Assembly (NCBI RefSeq): GCF_037975245.1
Contig: NC_092567.1
Location: 19,777,376 to 19,841,375 of the forward strand
Source: Apostichopus japonicus
Lineage: Eukaryota > Echinodermata > Holothuroidea > Aspidochirotida > Stichopodidae
DNA: 64,000 nucleotides
Direction of reading: 5' to 3'
Numbering within the stretch: position 1 is the stretch's first letter; each line of letters starts with the position of its first letter. The notes beneath the pieces were generated by a model. The model saw nothing but the letters and a program-made list of their open reading frames with translations. It had not been told where the DNA came from and made no database searches. The position numbers and the translations under genes were made by a program. Below, in pieces: positions 1 to 13,700 of this stretch.

Positions 1-1756
1 ATTAAGAAACCTCCGGCGTCTAAGGCGACAAATGTATTCATTTTCACACACCAAAAGTAGTGATCCTTAAAGGGGTACAATGAAACTAAATTATAAAAAG
101 TAATTTCAATTTAAACAAGACACATCTGAATGTTTTCACACATTTTTGAAGAACCTCGTTTTTTTATCAAGTACCACCGTATTTAGTGAATATGAGATTA
201 CAATAATAGTAAACATGACACAAAATGGATTAAGCTGGTCACTGTTCAAATGTGAAATTCTGCTTCAATATGATTTCAGACTTGCTCACATGCGACAATG
301 ATTGTTTTATTAATACTTTGTAGAACGTACCATTTACTTGATTTTGCTGATATTTCGACTTCTTAATACGGGATAATAAATTCGTGGGCATACCTTCTCA
401 AATATCGATGAGTCATACCAAAGATACTTTTTAGTCTTTTAAGGCAGAAAATTTATGTGGTAATCGATCTCATTTTAATAAGCACCTCGAGTTGAGGAAT
501 TGCGGAGTTTCAAGAGACAAATGATGGCTGATTTTGGGTTGATTGAGGAGTAGTTCCTTAAGGGTTATTTATTCGAATCACTGGGTAATGTTTAATTCAT
601 TATCGTTAATATAAATTTATTGCATTACTATCTCTCTCCCTTTCTCAGTCTAGTAGATACCATTACCAAATGCTAACCTTTTTCTAGTGACTGTCACAAA
701 ACATGCTCAGAAAGAAGAATCCGCTAGTAATAATTATCTGATTTGCTGTTTTAATGTCTGTTAATCATTGCTCACCTCGTATTTGTTCAAGAAGTTTGTA
801 CATTGTCTTTGCCTTTGTAAACTAAACAGATACGTTGATTGCAACGTAAAGAATATTTGCCTTCAGCATATACACCCCCCCCCCCTCTCAAAAAAAAGCA
901 AGTGAAACAATGGTCAGTCTTATTCAAACGTTCACGATCATTTTACAGCTAGTCTAAAAACTATCAAAAATTGTCAGTGATTCAGAGGTTCAACTCCTTT
1001 GGGAATATACCTTCTAGCAAGTTTTAACGTGATCAATGTTCTCCTTTGACATGACATTTACTGCTACAACAGATACTTCAACTTTCAAGGAGGTCCGTTA
1101 ATCTCCCAAACAGGGATACACTTACCTCAGTCCTACAACAATCTTAACACAGATGTTGCAAACCCTAGTGCACGCTATTCATTGAACCAGATTGTTGTCA
1201 CCAAAGGAAGGTTCCGTTGAAGGCAATGTAAGATTTAATTTAAAGAGAGATAGATAGGCAACACTGTTAGTCGAAATTCCATATGAAAATCGTGACCCCA
1301 ACTCGAGATATACTTTATTTAATGTAACATACATTGACTGCTTACATCCTCCCTTACTGTTCTACGCATGCTTCATGTGCGTAGGCGGAAAGGTTAACAT
1401 TTTCCACTTAAATTAAGTACATCGATACTACTTGCTGTTTACTTACAGATATTCCTGTCTACCTTACAGTATAGGTGGTCTGTGATGCGGTTCTTCAAAA
1501 GCTTTACTTTCTTAAAATAATATTTTTGTTGACTAAAGCTTGAAATCGTATACATTTGAAAATGTTTGCTTATCTGCCAATGTTCTTTTGTAAGAATTCG
1601 TGATGTTGTCCTATGTGGATAATGATTTCAATGTTATGAATAATGACATTATTCACTCTACAATTGCCAGAATTTTCAGATTTAAGATATTCATGTTACA
1701 GAATTTTATGAGGATGCAGAAAGCTACCAGATAATTTGTTAACCAATCAACTATCA
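1..1756. other. AT-rich non-coding stretch, no gene seen
   Basis: I see no open frame of useful length and no recognisable repeat family here. A C-rich run lies near 877-887. A pyrimidine stretch near 629-648 is simple sequence. Confidence 0.5.
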
Positions 1757-1764
1757 GTCACCAG

Positions 1765-2197
1765 CAGGTGGTAGGAGCCGGGGGTGGGCCCTGGGGGCAG
1801 GTGTTCCCCCCCGCCCACTTTTTTTTTTCCAAAATAGCAAATGTGCCCTACTGGCAAATAAAATGTGCCCTTTTGATGAAGAACTGTCTTTTGGATATCT
1901 TAAGCCTTTGTTAATTTTAATATTTATTTTAATTATTTATTTTTAGTCTGTACATGCTAAGGTTTTAACCGAGGTTGCTAAAGACTTTTGTGCAAGGAAT
2001 GAACACAGGAGGAATTTTTTGGGAAACGTACACCATAATAGTATTGATAGCATATTAAGACATTATATATATATAAGTGATATGGCCGGTGTGTATCGGT
2101 TTATAGCATAACGAGTGGTGGTTGTGGAATGAGAAAGTGCCCTTCTGATGTTGAGCCCCCCCCCCCTCCAACTTTTTGGATGCTACCTACCTCCCTG
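1765..2197. mobile_element. Non-autonomous hAT-type element (MITE)
   Basis: A 433-bp element is bounded by a perfect 8-bp direct repeat, GTCACCAG, at 1757-1764 and 2198-2205. This is the target-duplication length typical of hAT transposons. The ends are inverted and similar: CAGGTGGTAGGAGCC on the left and, reverse-complemented, CAGGGAGGTAGGTAGC on the right. Both ends are G/C-rich while the interior is AT-rich with short (AT)n. There is no transposase frame, so it must have moved in trans. Confidence 0.6.
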
Positions 2198-2205
2198 GTC
2201 ACCAG

Positions 2206-5200
2206 AATATCCATTGCAACTGGTTATAAGTTAACTGTCTATAAACATTATGAGCAATTTGAATATGACAATGTCGTGTGAAGGAGTACCACATTGAGTT
2301 CAAGATCCCTTTTGTTTTTGGTGGAGGTCCAAGTCCATTTGGGGTCACTATAGGTCAAATTGTGAAAACCTTGTAAACACGATAACTCAATATAACAAGC
2401 AATTAAACACTTTATGAATGCATTAGGCACTAATCCATGAAGTTCTATATGGTACATATCTGCATTTGCTCTTTATTTCAAATTGATATAACCTATAAGA
2501 AACTACTTCAATCGTCTCAAGAGACGTTATTTTGTATTGGTAAGGTATAACCAAATTAGTTCATTTTTGTGGCGCCAGTTAAAAACAAACATCAGTTTGA
2601 TATGGTTTTCATGTATAACATCACAAATTATTGCGTTATATATATTTCAAGTTATTATTTCATTTTTGCTTGTTCGCGTTATTCATATTATCATAGGCTT
2701 CGACATTCCTTGAACTAACTTTCTGTTTATCCCTTTGACGTTCTATGATCAACGTAAACATTTTAAACACCCACCTATGCATCGCGAAAAAAATGTGTTT
2801 TCAGTTCTATAATTTGATATAGAGATAAGATAACAGAAGCTATCGTGTTGGCAAGCACCTTATTTCTCATTATGAAATTCAGTACGAGTTCATTTTATTA
2901 TGTAAATGGCAAAATATGTTCGTCAAACAATGAATCCAATTTTCTACAATTCTTTTAATCACATAATCATGACAGTTTACCATCAATAATTAACTATTTG
3001 TGTATACTTGATTGATACTATATTTGTACACCAAAAGTTGGTAAGTCGTTTCCCCATCCGGTTTTTTTTCCACTGGGATTGTTGCACGGAACTTTCAATT
3101 GTGACTAAATGTGAACGTTTTCTGAAGAACGATATAACGAATCTTCACGCTTCTATTGAGTGTTGGTATTAAGCAAAGGATGGCTACAATTAGAGAAACT
3201 TGTAAATAATTGGTTTATGAATGACAGCAAGTTCCAAACTGTTCAGACTGCACACAAAAAAAACAGAGGAAAATGTTACAAAACACAGTTTATTGTCAAG
3301 TGACATTTGAATGTATTTAATCACAAGAGTCATCCAAGGTTTTTGAATTCCGTCCAAAATGGTACTTACACTTGACGTTGTACACACTGCAGGCAGAAGC
3401 GCAAGACAAATTTCGTATTTTGTTTAGTCGATTGTATATATGCTTGTGACTAATGTACGATACGTACATGGAAACTGACGAGTAATTAACATTTCAAACG
3501 TTGATGGTGAAGTACTAGTTAAAGACAGGCGTAGATTCTCTTGTGAGATATTTTCCCTATACTTCTTCATCGTTTTGTCTTCTTTGGGGGGACTGATATT
3601 CAAACGCTTCCATTTGCAATAGTTTTATAAGATATTCCAACAAAACTTATTAAAAACTTAAGCTCGTTCTGATACCTTTGAATAAAATTGACAGCATTCT
3701 GACACATATTATTGCCTCGTGGGAAGATGCAAGAAACAATGTTTTTTTGTTGGTATTTTTCATGCGATCGATATGTTTTAAATTTACTTTTTACTGGTTA
3801 TGGGACTTTGTGAACAAACAAAATGGCGGCATATTTGTGTCAGAACAAAGAACAGGCGCTTGGGATTATGTTGTAGCGATTGTAGTGGATTCGATGCGTG
3901 TAGACGCATTAACCAACACACGTATCTTCTGACAAAATTAAAATAAATGATTTTTAAGTGGTACTGGAGACTCTCCTGCAGAGTTCAAACACCTGATTAA
4001 CATACGTCAAGGTCACCTTGAGTATAGATTAATTTCTTTTAAGTCTACCCATGAGAATTATCTGTCTTGTTCATTGTCAGGTATTTGTGTGTAAAGAACA
4101 TCTTTTCTTACCACCAAAAATGGAACTAAATAGGGATACATTCAGCTTTGAGTGAATAACATGCTATTATTTCCTGATGAAAAGTAAGATAGGAATGGAA
4201 AAAAAGAAGAAAAAAAAAACACTTCATGGTGACAAACCCAAAAAATATATGTGCATCCTTGTAAACTGTACTTGTACACATTTTTTATTTCCAAAATGCT
4301 AAAGTCTTCCTTGAAACCTCTTGACTTTAAACTTTTCCTTGGTTTCAAGTTCTCTGTCCGCAAAATTTTGGGGAGTTGATTTGAAAAAAAAAAACTTTGC
4401 TTCTGTTTAAGTAATCTTTATACATGTGAATGTTACGATCCCTTTATACTACTGGGTTTAACCTGTATTATGCACAATATGTGATATGGGTAGGGCGCTG
4501 ATTATTACTCAAACAATATGAACATATGATTTGAGTTTGTAAAGTTAAACAGTTTTGCCAACGAAGTTGTATTCATACTAAGGTAAGCAAGTGATCGAAC
4601 TATAACACAGCCCAACATATTTGCTTCAAATGAAGGTTATCAAATGTGTAATTAATGACTCAAATCGATTGTCAACATTTTGTCAGTCATACTCATTCCT
4701 TGTAGCTAGAAGTGAAGTGCAAAATGCAAATGAGGAAATTTCAAAAAGCTTCGTGAGATGTTTTCATACTTGGAAATGTGAGTAGTCAAGAGAATTGTTA
4801 AGCCTAATAAGTATATTCTTTATTTGATTTCATTATGATATGAATCGATAAGAATAAGCTGTTTCAAAATATTACCACCAAATAAATGAAGGTTAATTAA
4901 TGTGTAAATAATGCCGCAATTCGATTGTCAACATTTTTGTCACTCAGACACTTTACATCTAGTTAGTAGTGAATTGTAAAATCACTAAATCGATACGAAT
5001 CAGCTCAAAGGGGTTTCTTTTTTTTACGGTATTGTGCTTAGCAGCTTTGCCGGGGTTTGTTCTACTGTTATATTGTAATCATGTCAACCTAACACACTGC
5101 AAACCTGGAATTAGACAGTCGATATAGCTCACTCGTAGCCTCCTGTGAAACTAAATATATATCTTTCTCGTCAATGTATCCGTTCATTCGGAAGCTCACG

Positions 5201-6190
5201 TAGATATTTAAAGTCACACTTTGTGCATTTCTACCCCCTTTTTCCAGGATTTCGTCTTCCTTTTCAATCCTGAAATATTACCACACGTGTTGGACGTATC
5301 TCATTTCATATAAACAACTGAAATCATGAAATGTACATAAAAAAGAAAAGAAACTCGTGTGTTGCATATTTGATCTTTAGCCAGAGGAAGATCTCTGTAC
5401 AATGTATATGTGGTTGTTGGAGAACCAATCAACGTCCGTTGTTTTCGTAGTTGTCGAAGAAGCAAGCAAGCGAAGACTTTTTGTTAGAACAGAATGAAGT
5501 AAGACAAAAATTGTTCACCAAATATGGAAGCAAAGAGAGCACTGAAAACAAACCCACACACACGAACAAAACAAAAATCGAGACCATCTTATTAGTGACA
5601 TGAATTATAAGTTCTCTTTGTTAAATATTGAGAGAAGACGTTCCAGACCTCATTCATGTTCGATATTACTGACGTTTGGATTAAGGGCCAATTGCCAGAT
5701 ATTACATAGGACTATATAAAACGAACAAAACTGATTATCATATATTGTACGTGTGCAAGCAAGATTTTACGATTAAGTCAAGCTAGTGCTATGTTTCAGA
5801 TGTATCCTGAGGGTGAGTGGAAATGGAAGACACGTGAGAATAGCCTTGTTGCACAACAATATGAGAACTAGGGAATCGATATTTGCAACAAATATATTGA
5901 AATATGGAGATCCTTGAATATGTAAAATAATCTTTTCTACGAATTATTGTTATCTTACAAACAATATTCTATAGGATATGTTACTCATATGAGACATCGG
6001 CGGATGTATCGAATGTATCCATGTGTTTAAATAGAAAAAAAAAATTAAATGTTAAATGTTAAATGTCAGTTTAACACTGTCGTACGTACAATTATATACT
6101 GTATATAAGGTTCGTTTATGTGCCCTTAAAAACTACTATTTGGTCAGTATAGCAAAATACCACTTCAGTATATTGGTTATAGTTACGTTA
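2206..6190. other. Non-coding stretch with one old local duplication
   Basis: Frames of 60-85 codons occur (for example near 3678-3932), but none has domain features, flanking splice sites or composition that would support coding. The only structure I see is a diverged local duplication, listed separately at 4631-4982. Confidence 0.45.
4631..4982 (+). repeat. Diverged direct duplication (two copies, about 256 bp apart)
   Basis: Copy one (about 4631-4727) and copy two (about 4887-4982) both run from TGAAGGTTA through TCGATTGTCAACATTTT to a TAG(C/T)TAG(A/T)AGTGAA motif. Many substitutions and small indels separate them, so the duplication is old. No function is evident. Confidence 0.6.

Positions 6191-6192
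<2 letters not shown>

Positions 6193-6236
<44 letters not shown>
6193..6236. repeat. (AT)n microsatellite
   Basis: An uninterrupted AT dinucleotide run directly precedes the perfect inverted repeat at 6241. An (AT)n stretch next to a conserved element end is common where mobile elements insert into or carry simple repeats. Confidence 0.95.
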
Positions 6237-6238
<2 letters not shown>

Positions 6239-6240
6239 TT

Positions 6241-6309
6241 AGAGTTTCACGCGTTGAGCGATCATCAGACAACTGAGTTGTCTGATGATCGCTCAACGCG
6301 TGAAACTCT
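6241..6309. repeat. Perfect 34-bp-arm inverted repeat, 1-nt centre
   Basis: The arms 6241-6274 and 6276-6309 are exact reverse complements with a single G (6275) between them. The right arm begins AGTTGTCTGATGATCG and includes GAAACTCT. Perfect arms imply either recent origin or copy correction. The repeat lies between two (AT)n arrays and continues into a family-specific flank (6310-6405). A diverged relative of that flank recurs at 46506-46562. Confidence 0.95.
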
Positions 6310-6320
6310 GAGTTACAACT
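6276..6320 (+). ncRNA. Candidate minimal type I hammerhead ribozyme
   Basis: The hammerhead parts occur in order. Stem I is AGTTGT (6276-6281) pairing with ACAACT (6315-6320). The core CTGATGA is at 6282-6288. Stem II has CGC/GCG with a TCAAC loop, and GAAA is at 6302-6305. A 3-bp stem III (ACT/AGT, loop CTG) follows, with the cleavable position at T6314. Short stem III versions are known from Penelope-like retroelements. Against it, the base pair closing stem II next to the core is T-T instead of the usual G-C, so activity is doubtful. This is a pattern match by eye. Confidence 0.4.
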
Positions 6321-6410
6321 ACTAGTGTTCCACTAGTCTCAACATATATTTCGCTCTGTCCACCGGACATAGAGCACTCTGCGCCAAGATAGACGCCAAC
6401 CAACCAACTT

Positions 6411-6414
<4 letters not shown>

Positions 6415-6466
<52 letters not shown>

Positions 6467-6472
6467 TGTATA

Positions 6473-6547
<75 letters not shown>
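6415..6547. repeat. (AT)n microsatellite with TG interruptions
   Basis: A long AT run is broken by a few ATGTAT units. It closes the region that holds the inverted repeat and candidate ribozyme. Open frames across it (Ile-Tyr repeats) are artefacts. Confidence 0.95.
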
Positions 6548-6551
<4 letters not shown>

Positions 6552-7523
6552 AATAATTGGCATAAACACTCAATGATATAAAAATTGTCATTTAGTCCTG
6601 GAGAAGTAACACTGGCTCTCTTCAAGAGTTGGTGGATATGTAACTTTTGTGGATTTTAGTAGTCTAAGTGTATCCCCATTTCGATACATTTCCCGTAGTT
6701 GATTCAAACACGCTGAAGGGTTTGCTTTCAAATGTTAAATAGTTAATGAATTGTGAGCTTTATATCATTTCATCGTATAACTGTTCCTTTCTAATACACG
6801 CTTAAGACAATATGCAACAACAAACTTGTACCGCTACTTATAAAGCTTAGTTGTTATTTAATAAGTATTGTAAAATAGGAAACCGAATCCCATTCTCACA
6901 ATAACCAGTTACTAAATTACCTACTTCAATTAATTTTGAAAGATTCATTATTGTCAGTTACTTACTTAAATTACAATAGAATAGTATTTCATTTTCAATC
7001 AACGACTTTTGTACAAATGGGTTTGCCAATTTATTCATGAATGTACTATTTTTATTTTGTCCTGTCAGTATCTAACGATGCAATTTTTAATAGAGGTTGT
7101 ATACGCAGTAAATGTTTCAAAAGTCATTCACCACCAGGGAGGTGTATACACCTCTAAATGCTTCATTTGAAAATTATTGGCCAATCATTGTCGAGACGAT
7201 TGTCACCATATGTCGTCAAGTCCCTACGGAATAATACTCTATGTAATTTGAATCTTCTATAATGAAAAGAAGGAACAGATTTTATTTCTACTCTTTATGC
7301 TTATACCACATCCCGAAATGACATTCCATTAGGTAGTTCGGCTTCTTTGACATGTTTTTCATTTAAAAAGAGATCAGGATTGGGAAATCGAAAAAACGGA
7401 TGAAGCAGTCAAACTGAAACCAAAATACGACTTAAAACGAAACATTGCAATCAATGGCTAACACACTCTTGACAATGAGAAGAATACGTGCACATCACCG
7501 TTAAACAAAATCTCACAATGAAA
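6548..7523. other. Non-coding stretch, nothing recognised
   Basis: The sequence is AT-rich with no useful frames. A perfect 14-bp palindrome, AGGTGTATACACCT, lies near 7140-7153. No gene or element ends were seen. Confidence 0.45.
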
Positions 7524-7788
7524 GAAAATTGTCACCGGCAAACAATGATTTCCTTCTTCTCCCGCTCCACGTATTATAGTAAACATTTACGAACTGTTGT
7601 TGACAAAGAGAGCCGGGAGAGGTGATGTATCATACGAATTCGTATAATACATCACCTCTCCTGGGTCTCTTTGTTCGTATAATACATCAGCTCTCCCAGC
7701 TCTCTTTGTAAACTTCAGTTCGTAAATGTTTACTATAATACGTGGAGCGGGAGAAGAAGGAAATCATTGTGTGCCAGTGACAATTTTC
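7524..7788. mobile_element. Foldback / MITE-like element with long inverted arms
   Basis: A 265-bp unit has GAAAATTGTCAC at the left and the matching GTGACAATTTTC at the right. The arms run inward for about 110 bp each, through CTTCTTCTCCCGCTCCACG, ATAGTAAACATTTACGAACT and GAGAGGTGATGTAT. They meet at a palindromic centre, ATACGAATTCGTAT (about 7632-7645). The right arm holds an extra roughly 40-bp copy of the GTATAATACATCA(C/G)CTCTCC...CTCTTTG module, so the arms differ in length. There is no coding capacity and no clear target duplication. Confidence 0.75.
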
Positions 7789-10700
7789 CAAAGCAGTTTC
7801 GTGTGAGGGACAGAATTGGCATCTCCTCGATGGACAAAGAAAAAGATTCTTGCCTCAAGTAGTTGCAAAACCTCACAAGCAAGCGCACTTCGTTCTGCTT
7901 CCTTCGATTCTCTGTCGTTCCTTCTTGTTACACTACTGCCCCTCTTTGGAACCCATCCTTTCGTTATTTATTTATGCATGTTATCTCACTTGTCGTCCTC
8001 CGTGGTCGTTTTGACCGGTGCCTCTCTTTTAATCTGTTCATCCGAATTTCAACCAATCTTCCTCTTCCAAGTGTTAAAAGAATTTAGTGCGAAGGTTTGA
8101 CTAGTAGGATCTATGTGCTTCTTTGTCTGTACAATGTTAACAGTTTATGTTGGCAAGCAATATGTGTTATCCAAGATGGTCTCAATCTTCCCCCCAACTT
8201 AGAGAACGTGACTGAAAGTTTAGGTTTGCTTAAGAAACAAAACTGTTACCTTTTTGATCTGACTCAAAGTGTATGAATAGGAGGAAGTGTAATTGCATAT
8301 GCACATAATCACAAATCTTTAACTTAGACGAAAAAGAATGAAAGCAGGAGACGTATAGGGAACTTCTTGTAATTCTATATAGCCTTGTATAGCTTTTCAC
8401 AAGACAATGAATATCTTGCTTTAACTTAAAGGTGTTTGAATGTTTTTACTTGCTAGAACCTTTCATCGGTGAACTAAGAGTTTTGTCAATGGAGACCGCT
8501 CGTCAAAAGCTCTGCTTCTTCATTCCTCTTCCACTGCATACCTTGTAAACAAATATTGCACTTTTTGTAGATTTTATGATTTTATTTGCTGTGGAAATAT
8601 ACTAAAACTCAATACCTAATGGGAATACATAATCTTATCGTCAAGCAGCATTTACACATTTTCCCCGATGGATTCCTTGAAGGCGTACAATAAGTTTAAA
8701 ATCATATTTAGAATTAGCTAATAGCTATCATAAATGAGATGAGTAAATATTGAAGCGTCCCAAAGCTTGTAATTATTACCTAACTTCAGAATATCTTTAA
8801 CAAACTGACACTACAAGATCTTGTTGACTTGTCATTAAATCGTTATCATCTACTGTTGATATCACTCTTTGGAAATCACGAACTAACACCTGACAAATGA
8901 AGGAGAAATAGGGGAACTCTCTATAACTTGCGAGACACGGTATAGTAAAGATTTACGTCTTTTCTAATCACAGTCCCAAGATAAAAAACTAAACAATTGA
9001 CATAGTGGAGATAGTTCTATAAAGTAGTATACATAAATGTTTTTAATTTGTTCTTCGGATCCATGCATGAGTCGTATTTCAAGTCTTTTACCGACCACTC
9101 GATATCAATATATTTTAGCTCCATATTGTCTTTTAAACCCGTGCTATTCCTAGAAACCAGTCCGTCAATTATCATAGGCTAATCGAAACTATAGTCAAGT
9201 CATTGGTGTATTATTCTATCATAAAAGTTGTAAAAAAAATTAAAAAACTATCATCGTAGTTATGAATTATAAGAAAGTATATGCGCTTACACAACCTGAT
9301 ATTTTGGTATCCAAAGGCAAAATTTATAACCATGACTTGGCATTATGCACATACATCACAATTTTTGTGTGAACCTATCTAAATATTCAACTTTATTTCT
9401 TTCCTGCATTTGTTTCTATCTTGGCACTTTTTATTTAGTTGTTATACCTGTGAAATTTTCTTGATGCTGTTGTTTTATTTTCCCTACTTGTTCATTCACT
9501 TTCTCCTTTGGTTTTAAAATGAGTCATTTAACACTTTTCAAGTACAAAACTTTCTACTATGGCAATTATGGCATCGGTATAAATGCTGTTAGCCTACTCA
9601 AGGATTCCTCTCACTCGAAAGAGAATGACTTTTAGTCCAGCCTGTGTATCGCTCAAAGAAAGTGCATATACTACCAGAATGCAAAGATGATCGTGGATGC
9701 AGAAGGTATAAATTTCAGAACCCTTGACGGGATTCATTAGAGATTCCATTGCTCTGATCTACAGTTGCTAACAATCAATCGATAAAGGGTGCATAAATTT
9801 AAATCCATCTCACAAAGATCAATGTCTTGTGATATACAACACCAGTGTCACTGTTGCATCGTGAACTGCTTTATTTTGCTCTAGTTATAACTGTCGCAAT
9901 GGAAACGGCGATATTACTACATGTACAACTACATGTTTACAAACAGATCAGGCTAGAAATAAAACGAACACGCTGAAACCAACATATTTCTAACACCACA
10001 ATAAAACGCAGAATCGAAATTTCTGGATGTCCAATTTGATAATTTAAAAATAAAAATGGAATGGTTAACTAGCTTTGGGATTCATCGTATAGTGTTACAC
10101 TACTGTTAAGTTCCAATGGGTCCCTAATACTTCACTATCAAACGAAACAGCCCATTAAAATACAATGAAAATATCCTCTTGTCTTGGAGGCTCATTTATT
10201 TAATCCCCAAGGCACGAACTTTAGTCCGTACCATGTAATCCCTAATTCCCATGCCGTAACCAGACATCTGTTTCACACGGTGTTATCTTATTTACATGTT
10301 GTAAGTTTTAAACCTTATCATGGACCGTGTGTTTCGCTTAGCTTAGTATAGTTGTAAGCAAACTTAGGTAAACAAGTATAACGATAGGTCAGCCTATGCA
10401 TATTTGCTGGCTTTGTTGGTTAGATAATGTTATACTATGTTAAATTATTTACCATTATCCTTGTACTGAGCAATAAATGTTATTGTTAGGTACGTAAGAA
10501 CTTGTAAATGCTAAAATGTAGTGTGGGGTCGTTTGACAACCCTTAAAAACTATCATGTTTCATCATTACTTGTGGATATTTTATTTCATGAAATTGATTT
10601 GGAAAAGCGACATAAACGACTTCCGAAGGCATTTGCAGAAAAATGTAACGTCCGTTCAGCAAACTGTACTCAGATTTTTCGAAAAGAAACCCCTCGGGAA

Positions 10701-13700
10701 ACACCATGATAAATTAAATTGAGTACTTTTTATTACATCTACCGTTGTTACAAAGTGACAATTTAGTCAAAATTTCTAAAAGTTACTGCAATTTGGTCAT
10801 TTAAGAGTCAATGGCATTTTGACGTAATAATTCATCGGGCCTTGCATATACCTTCAGAAAACAGCAATCCATGCGTGATGGTTATGTGAGCTTTTTCTTT
10901 CACAAGTTTTTGCAGACACTTTGTAAAAGGCGATGATACGTCAGTCACTGTGTCAGAAACATAATGAAATGCCGATTAATGGTGACGAATGTTGGTAGGT
11001 AGAGGGACTTTGGAGATTATTAATTGATAGCCGATGTCAATATATGAAGCGGCCATGAATATACTAGTAGCGAATGTAGAGGCAAAGCGTTGAACAGTAA
11101 ATGAGGTACATGACAATAAAGAAACAAGAAAAAAAAGCATTCAGTACGCATGCACTATCTCTGCGTACATTGGAACAGCAGATATCGATCACTTGGTACC
11201 AATGCTGAAGTGTTAGTTTTAGCTAATATTGATGATAACGGGCATGTATCTTTTCCAGTTGTGGTGTACTAGGTACCAAGGGCCTGCCTCCCTTTCCTTC
11301 ACGTCTTCCTACAAGGAGGCTTGCTGGCACCGGTGGAGCAACCACGTGGATGCCACTTCTGAGGGGCTTTATTCCTCCCCCCCCCCCTCCAGGAGGGGAG
11401 GCATACGGGTAGCTAGATTTCTCCCTCCTTCTCTCTCACCCACTGGTAGACAGAATATTACACACAACGGCCTAGTGTAAAGTATATACATATATATGTT
11501 ACGTGCATGTGAGGCAAAACCTAAACATTGTAACATTCTTCACGGGCCATTGTTTTGAACGATGCAGAATAACGCACCATTTAAGATTTGAACACCCTCT
11601 ATTTTACCAAAATTTCTCCCTTGCATCCATCCCCACCACGACATGACACTTTAGCCCTCTGTCCCTAGAACAAAATGTTGTTGTGCCCCTCTGTGACATG
11701 GATCTTACTATTGGTTCTAATATCTGAATTCATGGTATCATAAACAACAGCACAACACAGTACTGGGTTGCCAAGTTGGTACTTGCTTCATGAGAAGAAA
11801 GGAAACTTCCGACGCAACAGCATTCCTTTCTTGTTTTCGTATTTTCTTCTCCAACCGTTTCTTTCTCCACCTACACCTTTCTCGACAACCACCTTTCTCT
11901 CCACCTCCCTCTCTTGCTCGCCCACCTCCTTTATCTTTGCTGATTTTTCTTCACTGGACAAGTCATCATTTGTGTTAACATTTGATTTGGTTTCTTTCCT
12001 TTTTTTCTTCCTTTTGTTTTGTTACATGACGTTTTTATACTTTCTCTTGTATCGAAGAAATAGAGCGATTTAAATAAACTTGTGAGAACTTCCTAACCAT
12101 GCCGTTGTGTGTTTACATCTAATTCAGTTAAAACATTTAGTAAAACAGTACACAACGCAATGGTTTCCAATATAGTTCGAGACAAGAATTATGTTTCTCT
12201 AACCATAACTTTTGATGATAAATTTCTAGTCATATCCCTCTTTATGGTTTAACTAAATGTTTTAAATTGTTCAAAGTTAATAATCAAAAGTAAAAATATA
12301 AAATCATTTAGTATATCAAAATCGTAAACAAAAACAAGGCAAATTAACAAAGAACAATATTCTCGTATTCTCGTATTAATCCTATCAGTCTTCTGATTTC
12401 AACGTTTTGTGTTAAGCTGAAGAGAGGTTGTATATGAGACGAGAGTATTTCTTTCAATTACTTTCAACTTTTTAGACAAAAAAACTGAATCGTTAGAAAA
12501 ACAAGGTTTACTTATGACGGTTTAAAGCAGATTGGTAATATCGTAAATCAACACATTCTGATTTATTCACGCTATATATAATTTGATGAATTTTTAAGAG
12601 GCTGATGAAATTCTGACAGCGAACAGTTGCTCCATATTTCTCAATTCAGACATTTTAAATTCACTACCTACCGATAACACTACGCCTGACCTGTAAAGCA
12701 GATCATGTTCTGCTTGCGTGCATTCTACTGGTAGCAGAAATGAAGATTTACCAAACTAACCGGAATATTTCATTTATTAAAAGTCTAGGAGAAATATGTA
12801 TAAATGAATATAGTTAAAATATTTACCTGTTTTTTTTTTCTCGCTGCAAATTCTCACTGCAGCTAACATTTGATTGAATTCTGACATCGTTTCAATATTT
12901 CGTGAGTAAGCAACACAAACATAATCATGGAAACGTCTTGTCTAGACAAAAATTCGAACAGTCACTCCTACTCCTGGCTAGACAAGGAGTTGATAAAACG
13001 CCAAAATAGGGTCACCTACGCCTTAAATAGTGTCAAAAGTTAAATCTGCATTAATGTGAGTTGACGTTTTTGGTCGCAAGCTGTTGATCACCAAATAAAT
13101 ATAAATGTCTGGAAAATAATTTGTTAAATTTAGTGTTGAACTTAATTTCCTAAAAGGTGTATAATAAATACAATGAAGCAATAAATCCTCACATAATTTA
13201 TGGGGCACAAGCTTTCCGAACTTATATTCAACGGTAATAAAGACCCTTATTTAGAACAATCAACTGATTGATAGCATTTAGTTAGACTGACGTTGTGTTA
13301 TTTAGAGAGTTCCTATGCATACAACTACCGCTCTATTTGCATAATTGGAGCTATTAAAACAATGCAATACATTCCAATATTCCAATTCAAATAAACACTG
13401 ATCCTAATGCTTATAATTACTACATCACATCGATTGCTGTTTTGGGAATAAATTTCCTGGCTTAATTGCCCAACCCCACATCCCCATCTCCCATTCCAGC
13501 GCCACCAAACCCTCGCAAACCCATAACACCTTCTCCTATACAGCAATGGCAGCAACTCTACATCTACCATCATTTTGCTACCGATTCAGAAACGTATATA
13601 TTCGTCTATTTCATATACACCAGCGACAAATATATTTTTTCCTGTCAAAGTTTTGAAGTTATATTTATCTGGATACAAAATGAAACTTTTACGGTCAATA

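Noticed and set aside
11768-12073. 101-codon Ser/Phe/Leu-rich frame with apparent membrane segments
   Set aside because: Pyrimidine-rich DNA encodes Ser, Phe and Leu automatically. No start context or homology was seen.
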